Shown: piece by piece, positions 41,798 through 50,926 of the stretch
How the letters are laid out: each line of letters opens with the position of its first letter
Numbering within the stretch: the stretch's first letter is position 1
NCBI RefSeq assembly: GCF_041027365.1
Contig: NZ_JBFTEH010000004.1
Coordinates: forward strand, 124,001 to 188,000
Source of the DNA: VKMB-3413 sp041027365
GTDB taxonomy: Bacteria; Pseudomonadota; Alphaproteobacteria; Rhizobiales; Rhizobiaceae
Direction of reading: 5' to 3'
DNA: 64,000 nt
Made by a program: the position numbers and the translations under genes
Notes under the pieces: model-generated
The model's database searches: none
What the model saw: only the letters and a program-made list of their open reading frames with translations
What the model was told of the DNA's origin: nothing

Positions 41798-42705
41798 ACG
41801 AGCCAATGGTCGTCAACGGCGTGACGATCGACGACAGCTTCGCCGAGGCCTTTCCGATGACCGGGACGGCGATCCAGGTCACCGCCGACTCCGAGCGCTG
41901 GGCCATGGAGGCGGCGCGCTCCTTCACGGGCTTTGCCACCTCGGTCATCGCCTGCGGCTGCGAGGCCGGCATCGACCGGGTGCTGTCCCCCGGTGAGACG
42001 AGGGACGGGCGGCCGGGGGTCAGGATCCTGATCTTCTCCATGGCCAAGGACGGTCTTGCCAAGCAGCTCGGCACGCGGCTCGGCCAATGCATCCTGACGA
42101 GCCCGTCCTCGGCCTGCTACGCCGATCTCGAGGGCGAGGAGCGGATCGATCTCGGCTCCGCCATCCGCTATTTCGCCGACGGCTGGCAGGTCTCGAAGAA
42201 GTTCGAGGGCAAGCACTTCTGGCGCATGCCGGTGATGGAGGGCGAGTTCCTGTGCGAGGCTGAGACCGGGATCACCGGCGACGGCGTCGGCGGCGGCAAT
42301 CTCCTGTTCCTCGCCCGCACCTCCCGGCAGGCGCTCGCCGCCGCCGAGGCGGCGGTGGCCGCGATGAACAAGGTCTCCGGTGCGATCATGCCGTTTCCCG
42401 GCGGCATCGTGCGCTCCGGCTCCAAGGTCGGCGGCAAGTACAAGAACATGATGGCCTCGACCAACGACGCCTATTGCCCGACGCTGAAGGGCGTCACCAA
42501 TTCGGCGCTCGGCCCCGAGATCGGCTCGGTGCTGGAGATCGTCATCGACGGGCTGACCTATGACGCCGTTGCCGACGCCATGCGCGTCGGGCTGAAGGCC
42601 GCGGTCGACCTCGGGCCTGAGGAGGGGGCGCTCAGGATCGGTGCCGGCAATTACGGCGGCAATCTCGGACCGCATCACTTCCATCTGAAGGATCTCGCGC
42701 CATGA
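41785..42705 (+). CDS. fhcD: formylmethylofuran:H4MPT formyltransferase (FhcD)
   Basis: A 306-residue formyltransferase of the Ftr family. VNGVTIDDSFAEAFPMTGT, ACGCEAGIDRVLSPGETRDG, SKKFEGKHFWRMPVMEGEF and NYGGNLGPHHFHLKDL are strongly conserved Ftr/FhcD segments. It transfers the formyl group from formyl-H4MPT to methylofuran. Its ATG lies inside the end of fhcA and its stop overlaps the fhcC start by four bases, so the subunits are coupled in translation. Confidence 0.97.
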   Translation: MPDVNEPMVVNGVTIDDSFAEAFPMTGTAIQVTADSERWAMEAARSFTGFATSVIACGCEAGIDRVLSPGETRDGRPGVRILIFSMAKDGLAKQLGTRLGQCILTSPSSACYADLEGEERIDLGSAIRYFADGWQVSKKFEGKHFWRMPVMEGEFLCEAETGITGDGVGGGNLLFLARTSRQALAAAEAAVAAMNKVSGAIMPFPGGIVRSGSKVGGKYKNMMASTNDAYCPTLKGVTNSALGPEIGSVLEIVIDGLTYDAVADAMRVGLKAAVDLGPEEGALRIGAGNYGGNLGPHHFHLKDLAP

Positions 42706-43514
42706 GCGGCCTCACCTTTCGCAAGAAGGCCGAGCCCGAACAGCGGCTCGATCTGTCCGTCCTGACGCCGGAGCGGCTGGCGAAGCTGTCGGCCCGCGAG
42801 ATCGCCACGCTGCCCATCGGCACGACGAAGGTGGCGGTGAGCGTCGGCGACGTCTTCGATGTCTCCGGCGACGACGCCTCGGACATCCGCTTCGAGGGCG
42901 GCTCGGAGCGCTTCGATCGCATCGGCGAGGCGCTAGAGGGCGGCGCCATCACCGTCGAGGGCGACGTCGGCACCCGCTGCGGCCGCGTCATGCGGGGCGG
43001 GCGCATCACCGTCACCGGATCGGCCGGCTCCTATGCCGGCTCGTCGATGAGCGGCGGCTTCCTGTCGATTGCCGGCGATGCCGGCGAGCGCCTCGGGGGC
43101 GCGCTGGACGGCGAGACCGTCGGCATGAGCGGCGGCGCCATCCGCGTCGCCGGCAATGCCGGAGCCCGCGCGGGAGATCGCCTGCGCCGCGGCACCATCG
43201 CCGTCATGGGCGATGCGGGGGCCGACGCCGGCAGCCGGATGATCGCCGGCACGCTGATCGTCGGGGGCCGGGCGGCCGGCACGCCCGGCCGGCTGATGAA
43301 GCGCGGCACGCTGTTCCTCTGCGGCGGTGCCGAGCATCTTTCGCCGACCTTCCTCGACAACGGCGTCGCGGACCTCCTGATCCTGAGGATCATGGCGAAG
43401 GCCTTTGCCGAAGGCGAGATCGGCGCGGTGCCGTTCACCGGCAACCCGATGCGTCGGCTCGGCGGCGACACCGCCGTTCTCGGCCGCGGCGAGATCTTCC
43501 TGCCGCTCGGCTGA
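42702..43514 (+). CDS. fhcC: formyltransferase/hydrolase complex subunit C (FhcC)
   Basis: A 270-residue GXXGXXXG-repeat protein. From about residue 70 to 210 it has repeated glycine turns (GDVGTRCGRVMRGGRITVTG, GDAGERLGGALDGE, GDAGADAGSRMIAGTLIVGG) that form a right-handed beta-helix as in FwdC/FmdC. It is the scaffold of the Fhc complex that links FhcA/B with FhcD. The ATGA overlap with fhcD and no following gene on this strand for 180 bases mark it as the operon's last gene. Confidence 0.95.
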   Translation: MSGLTFRKKAEPEQRLDLSVLTPERLAKLSAREIATLPIGTTKVAVSVGDVFDVSGDDASDIRFEGGSERFDRIGEALEGGAITVEGDVGTRCGRVMRGGRITVTGSAGSYAGSSMSGGFLSIAGDAGERLGGALDGETVGMSGGAIRVAGNAGARAGDRLRRGTIAVMGDAGADAGSRMIAGTLIVGGRAAGTPGRLMKRGTLFLCGGAEHLSPTFLDNGVADLLILRIMAKAFAEGEIGAVPFTGNPMRRLGGDTAVLGRGEIFLPLG

Positions 43515-43696
43515 TCGGGCTCTGGCGGCCGGCGCCCGCGATCGCGGCGCCGCGGCGCCCACCCCTGGGCCGAACTGTCGCGGCGGCGGCTCGTTCCGCG
43601 TCGCTGAGCTCGCGCTAGCTTTTCTCCGCATCTGCGGAGGCGGCGCCTCCGTAGCTGCGGTGGGCACGCCGACACATTTGCGGAGGAAACGCTGAG

Positions 43697-43903
43697 ATGG
43701 TCGACCTCATCCTGACCGTGTGCATGCTGGCCAACCCGTCCTCGTGCCACGACGAGCGGCTGACCTACCAGGCCGGCAATGGCCTCGCCCAGTGCATGAT
43801 GCTGGCGATGCCCTACGTCGCCCAATGGGCGGGCGACCATCCGAAATGGCACGTGAAGAGCTTCCATTGCGCCTGGCCGCAGGAGCGCAAGGAGCCGGTC
43901 TGA
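43697..43903 (+). CDS. small Cys-containing hypothetical protein
   Basis: A 68-residue protein (MVDLILTVCMLANPSSCHDE to the FHCAWPQERKEPV end) with four cysteines and a short hydrophobic start. Similar short proteins with the NPSxC and HPKWxV pattern are familiar in alphaproteobacteria as hypothetical proteins; I know no function. A GGAGGAAAC element is well placed before the ATG. Its neighbours do not explain it; the end is 65 bases before the damaged AraC gene on the other strand. Confidence 0.75.
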   Translation: MVDLILTVCMLANPSSCHDERLTYQAGNGLAQCMMLAMPYVAQWAGDHPKWHVKSFHCAWPQERKEPV

Positions 43904-43967
43904 CGCGCGCTGCGGGCACGCCCGCCCTCGCCGGAACGAAGTCCGGCTGTTGGGTCTGTCCAGACGA

Positions 43968-45008
43968 TCAGATGAGGGCGCTGACCCAGGAGAAGAAGGG
44001 CGGCGCGCCGTCCAGCTGGCCCGGCGGCCCGGGCGCATCCGCCCGGACCTGCAGCTCCTTGCGGTACCGGCCGGGCGAAAGGCCGAAGGTCTGGCGGAAC
44101 GCCCTGCTCGCATGGCTGTCGCTGGCAAAGCCGACGGCAAAGGCGAGCTCGCTGACGCTGCGCGTCTCGCGCGGGTTCCACAGCAACGCCTTGAAGCGCA
44201 TCAGGCGCCGGTCCTAGATCTGCCGGGCGACGCCGCCGAAGGGCTGGAAGAGCTCGTAGAGCCGCGACCTCGATATTTCTGCCTCCGCCGCGATGTGCGA
44301 CGGGCCGAGCAGGGGATCGGCGAGTTGGCGCTCGATAGCGGCACAGGCTCTCTCCAGCTTGCGCCGATCGAGGGGGGGCGGCGGTGTGGCTGTGCCGGTC
44401 GCACGAAGGCCGATGCGCAGGATTTCGGCAAAGGCGCCGACGGCAGCCGCCATCTCGGCCCCGGACAGGCTCGCCGCGTGCCGGTTCAGCGAGACCATCA
44501 TGTCCGCGACAAGGCCGGCGCGTGAGCCCTGCATCACCGTTCCATGCAGATCGGTCAGCGTCGCGATCGCCTCCGCGACAAGGCTCCGGGCCACCGCGCA
44601 GGTCAGCGTGTGGGCGTTCTGGATCTCGGTGCGCTGCGGCCGGTTCATGTCGAAGACGACGATCTCGCCCGGCGCCACCACGAAGCGGCGGCCCGGCGTC
44701 TCCACGCGCATCTCGCCCGATAGAACGAGCTGGAGAACGACGTGCTCGAAGTCGTCGCCGCGCACCCGCGCCGGAGTCCGCTCGTGCGAGACCTGAGCCA
44801 GGCGTCGCTCGAACAGGACCATCCCGTCCAGCGGCCGGGCGCTGACCGCGGCGCTGAAGTGCAAGCCGATCGCGCATGCGTCGGATCCGCCGGCGTAGAG
44901 AAAGCGGTAGGCTTCGAAACGGTCGGACGGATCGAGCACCGCCGTGTCGAAGTGAAAGCGCGGGGTCTGATCCTTCGGCTGTTCCGGCCCGGCCACGACG
45001 ACTGCCAC
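43968..45008 (-). pseudogene. AraC-family regulator interrupted by an in-frame amber codon
   Basis: A GTG-start frame of 264 residues (44214-45008) covers the AraC N-terminal ligand domain (VVFDMNRPQRTEIQNAHTL) and the first HTH helix pair (ISRSRLYELFQPFGGVARQI). It then meets TAG at 44216-44214. The same frame continues beyond the stop with DRRLMRFKALLWNPRE, the rest of the second HTH (VSELAFAVGFASDSHASRAF) and the family-typical GLSPGRYRKE, ending at 43968. The stop is therefore in the middle of the DNA-binding domain where CAG, GAG or AAG is expected. Either the regulator is inactive or the base is a sequence error; it cannot be told here. Confidence 0.85.
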
Positions 45009-45209
45009 TCCACCCGCGCCGAGACCTCGGCCGCCCCGTCGACCCGGTCGTCGCGCAGCCTCGCATCAGATGCCGCGTGTTCCGTTCCGTTCACTCGCTG
45101 AGCATCTCACGGCCGGCGGACGTATGGTCAAGTTTGCGGGACGCCAGGACATTCAGCCTGCCGGCTGTCCGGCCCTAAAAGAGAGAGCCGGGAGGGTGCC
45201 CGGTGCTCC

Positions 45210-45591
45210 CTGAGAAGGTCTCATTCAATCAAGCTCCCATGCATTGCCGGCCTGTCCCTGATTCTTGCGGTTGCTGCGGCGGCGCCGGCCTTTGCCGCCG
45301 GTGCGATCGCCGTCGACGATGAAGCCGGCCAGAAGGCGGGCGACGTCGGCTACGGCACCGCGACGGGTTCTCGACGCGCGATGCCGCCGGTGAGGCGGCC
45401 CTGAAGAACTGCCGCGACGAGGGCAACGAGTCCTGCAAGGTCGCGGTGCGCTTCGACAAGTGCGGCGCCTATGCCGGATCCGCGACTATTACGGCATCGG
45501 CTGGGGCGGCTCGGAAAAGGCCGCGCGCTCGATGGCGCTGCGCGAATGCGGTAACAATTCCTGCAAGATCGTCGTCTCCGACTGCGAATAG
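45210..45591 (+). pseudogene. DUF4189 exported protein broken by two frameshifts
   Basis: Three consecutive frames together spell a DUF4189 protein. The first segment, after a signal-like stretch ending AAPAFAAG, runs AIAVDDEAGQKAGDVGYG to about 45366. The second continues STRDAAGEAALKNCRDEG to AVRFDKCGAYA at about 45475. The third runs YYGIGWGGSEKAARSM and CGNNSCKIVVSDCE to TAG at 45591. Each step loses one base (near 45364-45370 and 45473-45487). No ATG, GTG or TTG starts the first segment; CTG at 45210 is the nearest candidate. The rest is well preserved, so decay is recent or the lesions are sequence errors. It is immediately beside the damaged AraC gene. Confidence 0.82.
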
Positions 45592-45877
45592 CCGAGCCCG
45601 CAAGGGTAGTCCGCCGGGATCGACAGCCCGGTTCGCGGCCGGCGAGATTCGCCCGCCGCCCCGCCGAATCTCGCGCCGCGCTTCCGCTCACTGACGAATC
45701 GCCGGCGCATGGGGCGGCTGGCGAGACCGCCGGCCTGCGGTCCCTTCGCGCGCATTGCCCTCCCGCGCCGGCCCGGCCGCCCGGCCTTGTGCTCCTCCGA
45801 CGGACTGTTACACTCGCACCCAACGTCAAATGAGAGGCGCCGCGCGCATCGTCGCAGGCCGGCGCCGGAGAGATCGT

Positions 45878-47404
45878 GTGAGTGAGTATGACATCGATGG
45901 GAGAATCCGTCCGCCGTCGCATCTGATCCGAGAGCCGCAGCAGGCCAAGCCGCAGCCCCGCCCATGGCCGCGGCCGGACATGACGAAGACGCCGGACAGC
46001 CGGCCTGCCGGGCCGCCGCGAGGGAGTGACGCCGAATCGCGCGCCGACGCGCAGTTGCGGCCCGGTGCGAAGCGCGCCGGGCAGGACGCCGAGCCCGCGG
46101 AGGACGACCAGCATCTGACCAAGCGCCAGCGGCGGCGCCGGCGGCGGCGCTCCGGCGACGGCAAGTCTGCGTCGGCCGGGCCGGCGAAGGCCGGCGGCGC
46201 AGCGGCGGGGACGGGGCCGAAGGAAGCGGGGGCGGCTCCGGCCGTTCCGCGCGGTGCGCGCAAGGCCAAGCGCAGCCATCCCGGCGACGAGCGCAAGCTG
46301 CGACCTGCGGCGGAGACCGTCGCCGGTCAGCGGCTCGCCGCGCCGCCACGCGCCTCGGAGGCGCCGCCTCCGGCGGAGGCCGCCGCGCCGGCGCGCCCGC
46401 CGGTCTATGCGGCCCTCGATCTCGGCACCAACAATTGCCGGCTGCTGATCGCCGTGCCGACGCGGCCCGGCCAGTTCCGCGTCATCGACGCCTTCTCGCG
46501 AATCGTGCGGCTCGGCGAAGGCCTCGGCCGCACCGGCAGCCTCTCGCGCGGGGCGATGGATCGCGCGCTCGCGGCCCTGTCGATCTGCGCGCAGAAGCTC
46601 TCGGCCCGCAATGTCAGCCATGCCCGGCTGATCGCGACCGAGGCCTGCCGCGCGGCTGCCAACGGGATGGAGTTCATCGAGGAGGTGGCCGAGGTCACCG
46701 GGCTGAACCTCGAGATCGTCAACCGGGAGACGGAAGCGCGGCTGGCGGTGTCCGGCTGCGGCTCGCTGATCGACCGCGACGCGCAGGGTGCCGTCCTCTT
46801 CGACATCGGCGGCGGATCCTCGGAGATCGCCCTGCTCGACCTCCGGGGGCCCCGGACGCGGCGCCTCGCCAGCCGGATCGTCGCCTGGACCTCGCTGCCG
46901 ATCGGCGTCGTCACCCTCGCCGAACGCCATGGCGGCCGCGAGGTGACGCCGGAGGTGTTCGAGCGCATGGTCGCGGAGACGGTGTCCCTGATCGAGGCCT
47001 TCCCCGGGCGCGACCGGCTGGAGTCGCTCCTCGGCAGCGATCGCTTCCATCTCCTCGGTACGTCCGGAACGGTGACGACGCTGGCGGGCGTTCATCTGAA
47101 CCTTGAGCGCTACGACCGCCGCCAGGTGGACGGGCTGTGGCTGACCGATGCGGAGGCGGATGCGCTGGTCGACAAGATCGCCGGCTGGAGCTTCGAGGAG
47201 CGTGTCGCCAATCCGTGCATCGGCTCGGACCGGGCGGATCTGGTGCTCGCCGGTTGCGCCATCCTGCAGGCGATCCGGCGGGTGTGGCCGGCAAAGACGC
47301 TGCGCGTCGCCGACCGCGGCCTGCGCGAGGGCCTGCTGACGGAAATGATGGTCGCCGACGGCGTCTGGCGGCGCAACGGCATGACCGGCGGAGCACAGCG
47401 ATGA
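45878..47404 (+). CDS. Ppx/GppA family exopolyphosphatase with a long disordered N-terminus
   Basis: About 508 residues. The first 165 or so residues are low-complexity (Arg/Lys/Pro/Ala, including a run of ten Arg after KRQ). The Ppx/GppA domain begins VYAALDLGTNNCRLLIAV and shows ATEACRAAANGMEFIEEV, the phosphate loop LFDIGGGSSEIALLD and LLGTSGTVTTLAGVHL. Members hydrolyse polyphosphate or pppGpp in the cytoplasm. GTG 45878 is picked because GGAGAG stands five bases before it; ATG 45977 is possible. The next gene, rlmE, overlaps the stop by four bases, a linkage known in rhizobia. Confidence 0.88.
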   Translation: MSEYDIDGRIRPPSHLIREPQQAKPQPRPWPRPDMTKTPDSRPAGPPRGSDAESRADAQLRPGAKRAGQDAEPAEDDQHLTKRQRRRRRRRSGDGKSASAGPAKAGGAAAGTGPKEAGAAPAVPRGARKAKRSHPGDERKLRPAAETVAGQRLAAPPRASEAPPPAEAAAPARPPVYAALDLGTNNCRLLIAVPTRPGQFRVIDAFSRIVRLGEGLGRTGSLSRGAMDRALAALSICAQKLSARNVSHARLIATEACRAAANGMEFIEEVAEVTGLNLEIVNRETEARLAVSGCGSLIDRDAQGAVLFDIGGGSSEIALLDLRGPRTRRLASRIVAWTSLPIGVVTLAERHGGREVTPEVFERMVAETVSLIEAFPGRDRLESLLGSDRFHLLGTSGTVTTLAGVHLNLERYDRRQVDGLWLTDAEADALVDKIAGWSFEERVANPCIGSDRADLVLAGCAILQAIRRVWPAKTLRVADRGLREGLLTEMMVADGVWRRNGMTGGAQR

Positions 47405-48141
47405 GCGGCGGGCGGGGCGACGATCGCGGGCTGACGGTCCGGGTCAAGAAGAAGCGGGGCATCAAGGCCTCGTCGCGGCGCTGGCTCGAGCGCCAGCTGA
47501 ACGACCCTTACGTGCGACGTGCCAAGGCCGACGGCTATCGCTCCCGCGCGGCCTACAAGCTCATCGAGATCGACGATCGCTACAAGCTGCTGAAGCCCGG
47601 CCAGCGCATCGTCGATCTGGGCGCGGCGCCGGGCGGCTGGTGCCAGGTGGCGGTCGAGCGCACCGGCTCGGGGCAGGGCGACATTCGCGTCGTCGGCATC
47701 GACTATCTCGCGGTCGAGCCGGTCGCCGGCGCGACGATCCTGGAGATGGACTTCCTCGACGACGCCGCGCCCGGACGGCTGATCGAGACGCTCGGCGGCA
47801 GCCCCGACATCGTCCTCTCCGACATGGCGGCGCCGACCACCGGGCACCGCCGCACCGATCACCTCAGGACCATGCATCTCTGCGAGGTCGCGGCCGACTT
47901 CGCGGTGAAGACGCTGAAGCCGGGCGGCCACTTCCTGTGCAAGACCTTCCAGGGGGGCACGGAGCAGGACCTGCTGACGCTGCTCAAGCAGAACTTTGCG
48001 AGCGTGCACCACGTCAAGCCGCCGGCCTCGCGCGACGGCTCGGTGGAGCTCTATCTCCTGGCGAAGAGCTTCCGCGGCAGCCGCGAGGCCGCGCACGATG
48101 CGGAGCAGGACGAGGACGAGGAGACCGGGCCGCTCGGCTGA
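47401..48141 (+). CDS. rlmE: 23S rRNA 2'-O-methyltransferase RlmE (FtsJ/RrmJ)
   Basis: A 246-residue SAM-dependent methyltransferase for U2552 of 23S rRNA. DGYRSRAAYKLIEIDDRYKL, the SAM loop VDLGAAPGGWCQVA, LSDMAAPTTGHRRTDH and LKPGGHFLCKTFQGG are the RlmE signatures, including the K-D-K-E type catalytic residues. The C-terminus has an acidic tail. ATG 47401 overlaps the ppx stop (ATGA). Convergent with the MFS exporter. Confidence 0.95.
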   Translation: MSGGRGDDRGLTVRVKKKRGIKASSRRWLERQLNDPYVRRAKADGYRSRAAYKLIEIDDRYKLLKPGQRIVDLGAAPGGWCQVAVERTGSGQGDIRVVGIDYLAVEPVAGATILEMDFLDDAAPGRLIETLGGSPDIVLSDMAAPTTGHRRTDHLRTMHLCEVAADFAVKTLKPGGHFLCKTFQGGTEQDLLTLLKQNFASVHHVKPPASRDGSVELYLLAKSFRGSREAAHDAEQDEDEETGPLG

Positions 48142-48159
48142 GCGTGACGTTCTCGGCCG

Positions 48160-49548
48160 CTATTCCGCCGGAACCCGCCGCCCAGCGACCTCGTCGCCCG
48201 CGTCCCGCTGCATCTGCGCGAAGACGAAGACCGCCGCGGCCATGACCGCGCCGACGACGAAGAAGGCCACCGAGAAGTCGGTGACGCCGACTTCGCTGCG
48301 GCCGGCAAGGAGCATCGAGCTTTCAAGCACGCCGCCGGCGAGCGCCACGCCCATCGCCACCGACACCTGCTGCACGGCCGCCAGCATCGCCGTCGCATCG
48401 CCCGCGCGCTTGTTGGCGACGTCCGCAAAGGCGAGGGCGTTGATCGAGGTGAAGAACATCGAGCGGAAGAAGCCGCCGACGAGCAGCACGGCGAGCATGA
48501 AGGCGACCGGCGTCTCCGGCCGCGCAAGGCCGATCACCGCAGTCAGCCCGCCGCCGACGAGCGCCGCGCCGATCAGCGCCAGGCGGAAGCCGAAGCGATG
48601 CAGCAGCGGCTTGGCCAGGAACTTCATCGCAATGGCGCCGCCGATCGAGACGCAGGTGATGAGGCCCGACTGGAACGGCGTGTAGCCGAAGCCGAGCTGC
48701 AGCATCAGCGGCAGCAGGAAGGGGACGGCCCCGGAGCCGACCCGAAAGAAGATGCCGCCGAGAAGCGCGGCGCGCAGTGTCGGGATCTTCAGCATGGAGA
48801 GGCGCAGCACCGGCTCCTCGGTCCGACGGACGTGCCGCACGAAGACCAGCGCGGAGACGAGCCCGGCGAGCGCCATGACCACCCCGACCATCGGCGGCAG
48901 GGCCGGCAGCGAGACGACGGAGCAGCCGAAGACGAGGCCGGCGCAGGCAAAGCCGGAGAGCAGGAAGCCCGGAATGTCGAAGCGGATGCCCGCGACCTTC
49001 TCCACCGCCGGCAGGAAGCGCGTCGCGAGCAGGACGCCGATGATCCCGATCGGCAGGTTGATCAGGAAGATCCAGCGCCAGTCGGCATAGGTGGTGATGA
49101 AGCCCCCGACCGGCGGACCGACCAGCGGGCCGATGAGCGCCGGGATCGAGAACCAGGCCATGGCGTTGACGAGTTCGGCCTTGGGCGCCGAGCGCACCAG
49201 CAGCAGCCGGCCGACCGGCGTCATCATCGCGCCGCCCATGCCCTGCAGGAAGCGCGCCGCGACGAAGGCTTCCAGCGAACTCGACACCGAGCAGGCGAGC
49301 GAGCCGAGGACGAAGACCGCGATCGCCAGGCGGAAGACGAGCTTGGCGCCCCAGCGGTCGGCTATGCGCCCGGAGATCGGAATGAAGATCGCCAGCGAGA
49401 CGTAATAGCTCGTCAGCGCCAGCTTCAGCGCGATCGGGCTCGTACCGATATCGTGGGCGATCGCCGGCAGCGACGTCGCGATGACGGTCGAGTCCATGTT
49501 CTCCATGAACAGGGCCACGGCGAGCACGATCGGGACGATGCGTTTCAA
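48160..49548 (-). CDS. DHA2/EmrB-type MFS drug:proton antiporter
   Basis: A 462-residue inner-membrane exporter with twelve to fourteen predicted helices. Motif A-like GRIADRWGAKLVFR follows TM2, and the N-terminal LFMENMDSTVIATSLPAIA is the DHA2/EmrB start, while GPLVGPPVGGFITTY is motif C of antiporters. It expels toxic compounds using the proton gradient; the substrate is unknown. No membrane-fusion partner is next to it, so it probably works without a three-part pump. Convergent with rlmE, 18 bases away. Confidence 0.92.
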   Translation of the reverse strand: MKRIVPIVLAVALFMENMDSTVIATSLPAIAHDIGTSPIALKLALTSYYVSLAIFIPISGRIADRWGAKLVFRLAIAVFVLGSLACSVSSSLEAFVAARFLQGMGGAMMTPVGRLLLVRSAPKAELVNAMAWFSIPALIGPLVGPPVGGFITTYADWRWIFLINLPIGIIGVLLATRFLPAVEKVAGIRFDIPGFLLSGFACAGLVFGCSVVSLPALPPMVGVVMALAGLVSALVFVRHVRRTEEPVLRLSMLKIPTLRAALLGGIFFRVGSGAVPFLLPLMLQLGFGYTPFQSGLITCVSIGGAIAMKFLAKPLLHRFGFRLALIGAALVGGGLTAVIGLARPETPVAFMLAVLLVGGFFRSMFFTSINALAFADVANKRAGDATAMLAAVQQVSVAMGVALAGGVLESSMLLAGRSEVGVTDFSVAFFVVGAVMAAAVFVFAQMQRDAGDEVAGRRVPAE

Positions 49549-49891
49549 GGGATGACCTCGGGCGGGGAAGCCGCAGGTAAGCGCGACTTACCTTCGGCTC
49601 GTGCGCCATGCGACCGAGGCTGTCAATGCACCTGCGTACGACCTGCCGCAAGCGGCATGGTCAACTTGCCGTGTCGGCGGGGGAGCGTCGGAACGGCGCC
49701 CTTTGTGGCGGACGCGGACCGGGGCGCCGTCAACAAGCGCACTTCGCCTTCGACCGGAACAGCGGGTGCGCTTTGCGCCCGGCTTCGCGCAGGGTCGATG
49801 CATTCTCCCGATGTAGCAGTCGTGCCACTTGAGGTTTTAACTCTGAACGATACTCTCTCTTAACGAACTTGTGACACTCTTGGGAAGCTGA
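49549..49891. other. 343-base intergenic stretch between the MFS gene and the small gene pair
   Basis: I see no supported gene. The right third (about 49800-49890) is clearly more AT-rich than the surroundings and probably holds the promoter of the 49892 gene; it contains GAGGTTTTAACTC and TCTCTTAACGAACTTGTGAC, but no clear consensus. The left part before the MFS start likely holds that gene's leftward promoter. Confidence 0.4.
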
Positions 49892-50239
49892 ATGCCGCCG
49901 TTTGGACCGTTTCATCGTAAGAAGTCGCCGACACAGGATCACGGGACGGCTGTGCTTCAGCAGCGCAGCGGCGAGATATGGGGGAAGCCAATTAAGAACG
50001 GTGGTCTCTTTCCGAAGGTGAAAGCCTATCTCCGGCCCCTATGCGCCGGCGAACCCGCCGGGACCGATTGCCATGCCGGCGACGGAATCGAGTTCGTGAC
50101 GGCGGTCATGCCTCAGCAGGTATGGCCGACGGGTATGGTGCTCTGGACGATGGACAACGGCCCTGTAGCCGGCATTCGGTTGGTAGACCAAGACACCATT
50201 GCCTTGGCGGTGGATGTGACTAAGGTGGTATATCGGTGA
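49892..50239 (+). CDS. hypothetical protein, first gene of a small pair
   Basis: A 115-residue soluble protein beginning MPPFGPFHRKKSPTQ, with two Cys (LCAGEPAGTDCHAGD) and a C-terminal strand-rich half (GMVLWTMDNGPVAGIRLVDQ, IALAVDVTKVVY). I recognise no family. The base use is less GC-rich than the flanks. Its TGA overlaps the GTG of the next gene by four bases, so the two act as an operon. It could be an immunity or accessory protein, but nothing shows that directly. Confidence 0.6.
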   Translation: MPPFGPFHRKKSPTQDHGTAVLQQRSGEIWGKPIKNGGLFPKVKAYLRPLCAGEPAGTDCHAGDGIEFVTAVMPQQVWPTGMVLWTMDNGPVAGIRLVDQDTIALAVDVTKVVYR

Positions 50240-50631
50240 GCGGAGGATCAGAAGTTTCCGTGGGCCCGCGAGAGACGCTCGTTTTCATCGACGAACCGAT
50301 CGGGGTGCTCGTCGAACGCGGCAGCCGTCTCGATGATCGAGTCCGATCGGTCGAGCAGCCGGAAGAAATTGCCGTTTTCTTCGGTGGTCGATCGCCCGAA
50401 ACAGCTTTGTACGGACTGGCCGCCGACACCTTGGCCGAGCAGGCCGCCGGCTGGACTCAGCTTCTTTTTCCCCGACCAGATGATCTCCCCGGAATGGCGC
50501 ACATTCTTGCGCGGTTGGATGTACGCCCGGAGCAGCTCTCCGCCGCAAAGGATTGGAACGGGCGTCCCCTCGTGGACCTGGAGTCGCTGGCCGCTGCGAT
50601 GCCAAGCCGGCCTTCGAGGTCAAGGCTGTAG
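50236..50631 (+). CDS. hypothetical protein, second gene of the small pair
   Basis: A 131-residue protein (GTG start, MSGGSEVSVGPRETLVFIDE) with no transmembrane helix or recognised motif. The middle part (AVFFGGRSPETALYGLAADT, TQLLFPRPDDLPGMAHILAR) looks like a folded alpha/beta unit. It overlaps the upstream gene by four bases (GTGA), and no further gene continues the operon. Function unknown. The pair lies between general housekeeping genes and could have been acquired recently, to judge by base use. Confidence 0.6.
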   Translation: MSGGSEVSVGPRETLVFIDEPIGVLVERGSRLDDRVRSVEQPEEIAVFFGGRSPETALYGLAADTLAEQAAGWTQLLFPRPDDLPGMAHILARLDVRPEQLSAAKDWNGRPLVDLESLAAAMPSRPSRSRL

Positions 50632-50686
50632 GCACGCTCATTGTTCGGACCTCGGCGGACTGTAGCCCCGTCGCGAGGTCCCGATT

Positions 50687-50926
50687 CTACCGCGAGCAGC
50701 CGATCTCCTCCATGATCGCGACAACCTCCGCGCGCGAGCGGCAGACGTTTTCGCAGGGGATGCCATCGTTGTCGCCGTCGGCCCGGGGATGGCGGCCGGC
50801 GCACCATTCGATCACCGCCTGCCTGCAGTTGCTGTAGCTCTTGCAGCTCGCCGCCAGCGCTTCGCTCGACAACGAGGCGGCGGAGAGCACGGCGAGAAGG
50901 AGCGCGGTGCGAGAGAAGGGCGACAT
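50687..50926 (-). CDS. exported excalibur calcium-binding domain protein
   Basis: A 79-residue secreted protein: signal peptide about 1-26 (ending SSEALAAS), then an excalibur domain with Cys in CKSYSNCRQAV, WCAGRHPRADGDNDGIPCE and the C-terminal EEIGCSR. The DxDxDGxxCE loop (ADGDNDGIPCE) is the calcium-binding signature. Small excalibur proteins are common in bacteria, often in nucleases, but this one is only the domain. It is divergent from guaB. Confidence 0.88.
   Translation of the reverse strand: MSPFSRTALLLAVLSAASLSSEALAASCKSYSNCRQAVIEWCAGRHPRADGDNDGIPCENVCRSRAEVVAIMEEIGCSR

Noticed and set aside
45350..47095. 581-codon minus-strand frame opposite the Ppx gene
   Set aside because: It crosses the broken DUF4189 gene and mirrors the Ppx coding bias, with no domain; treated as shadow.
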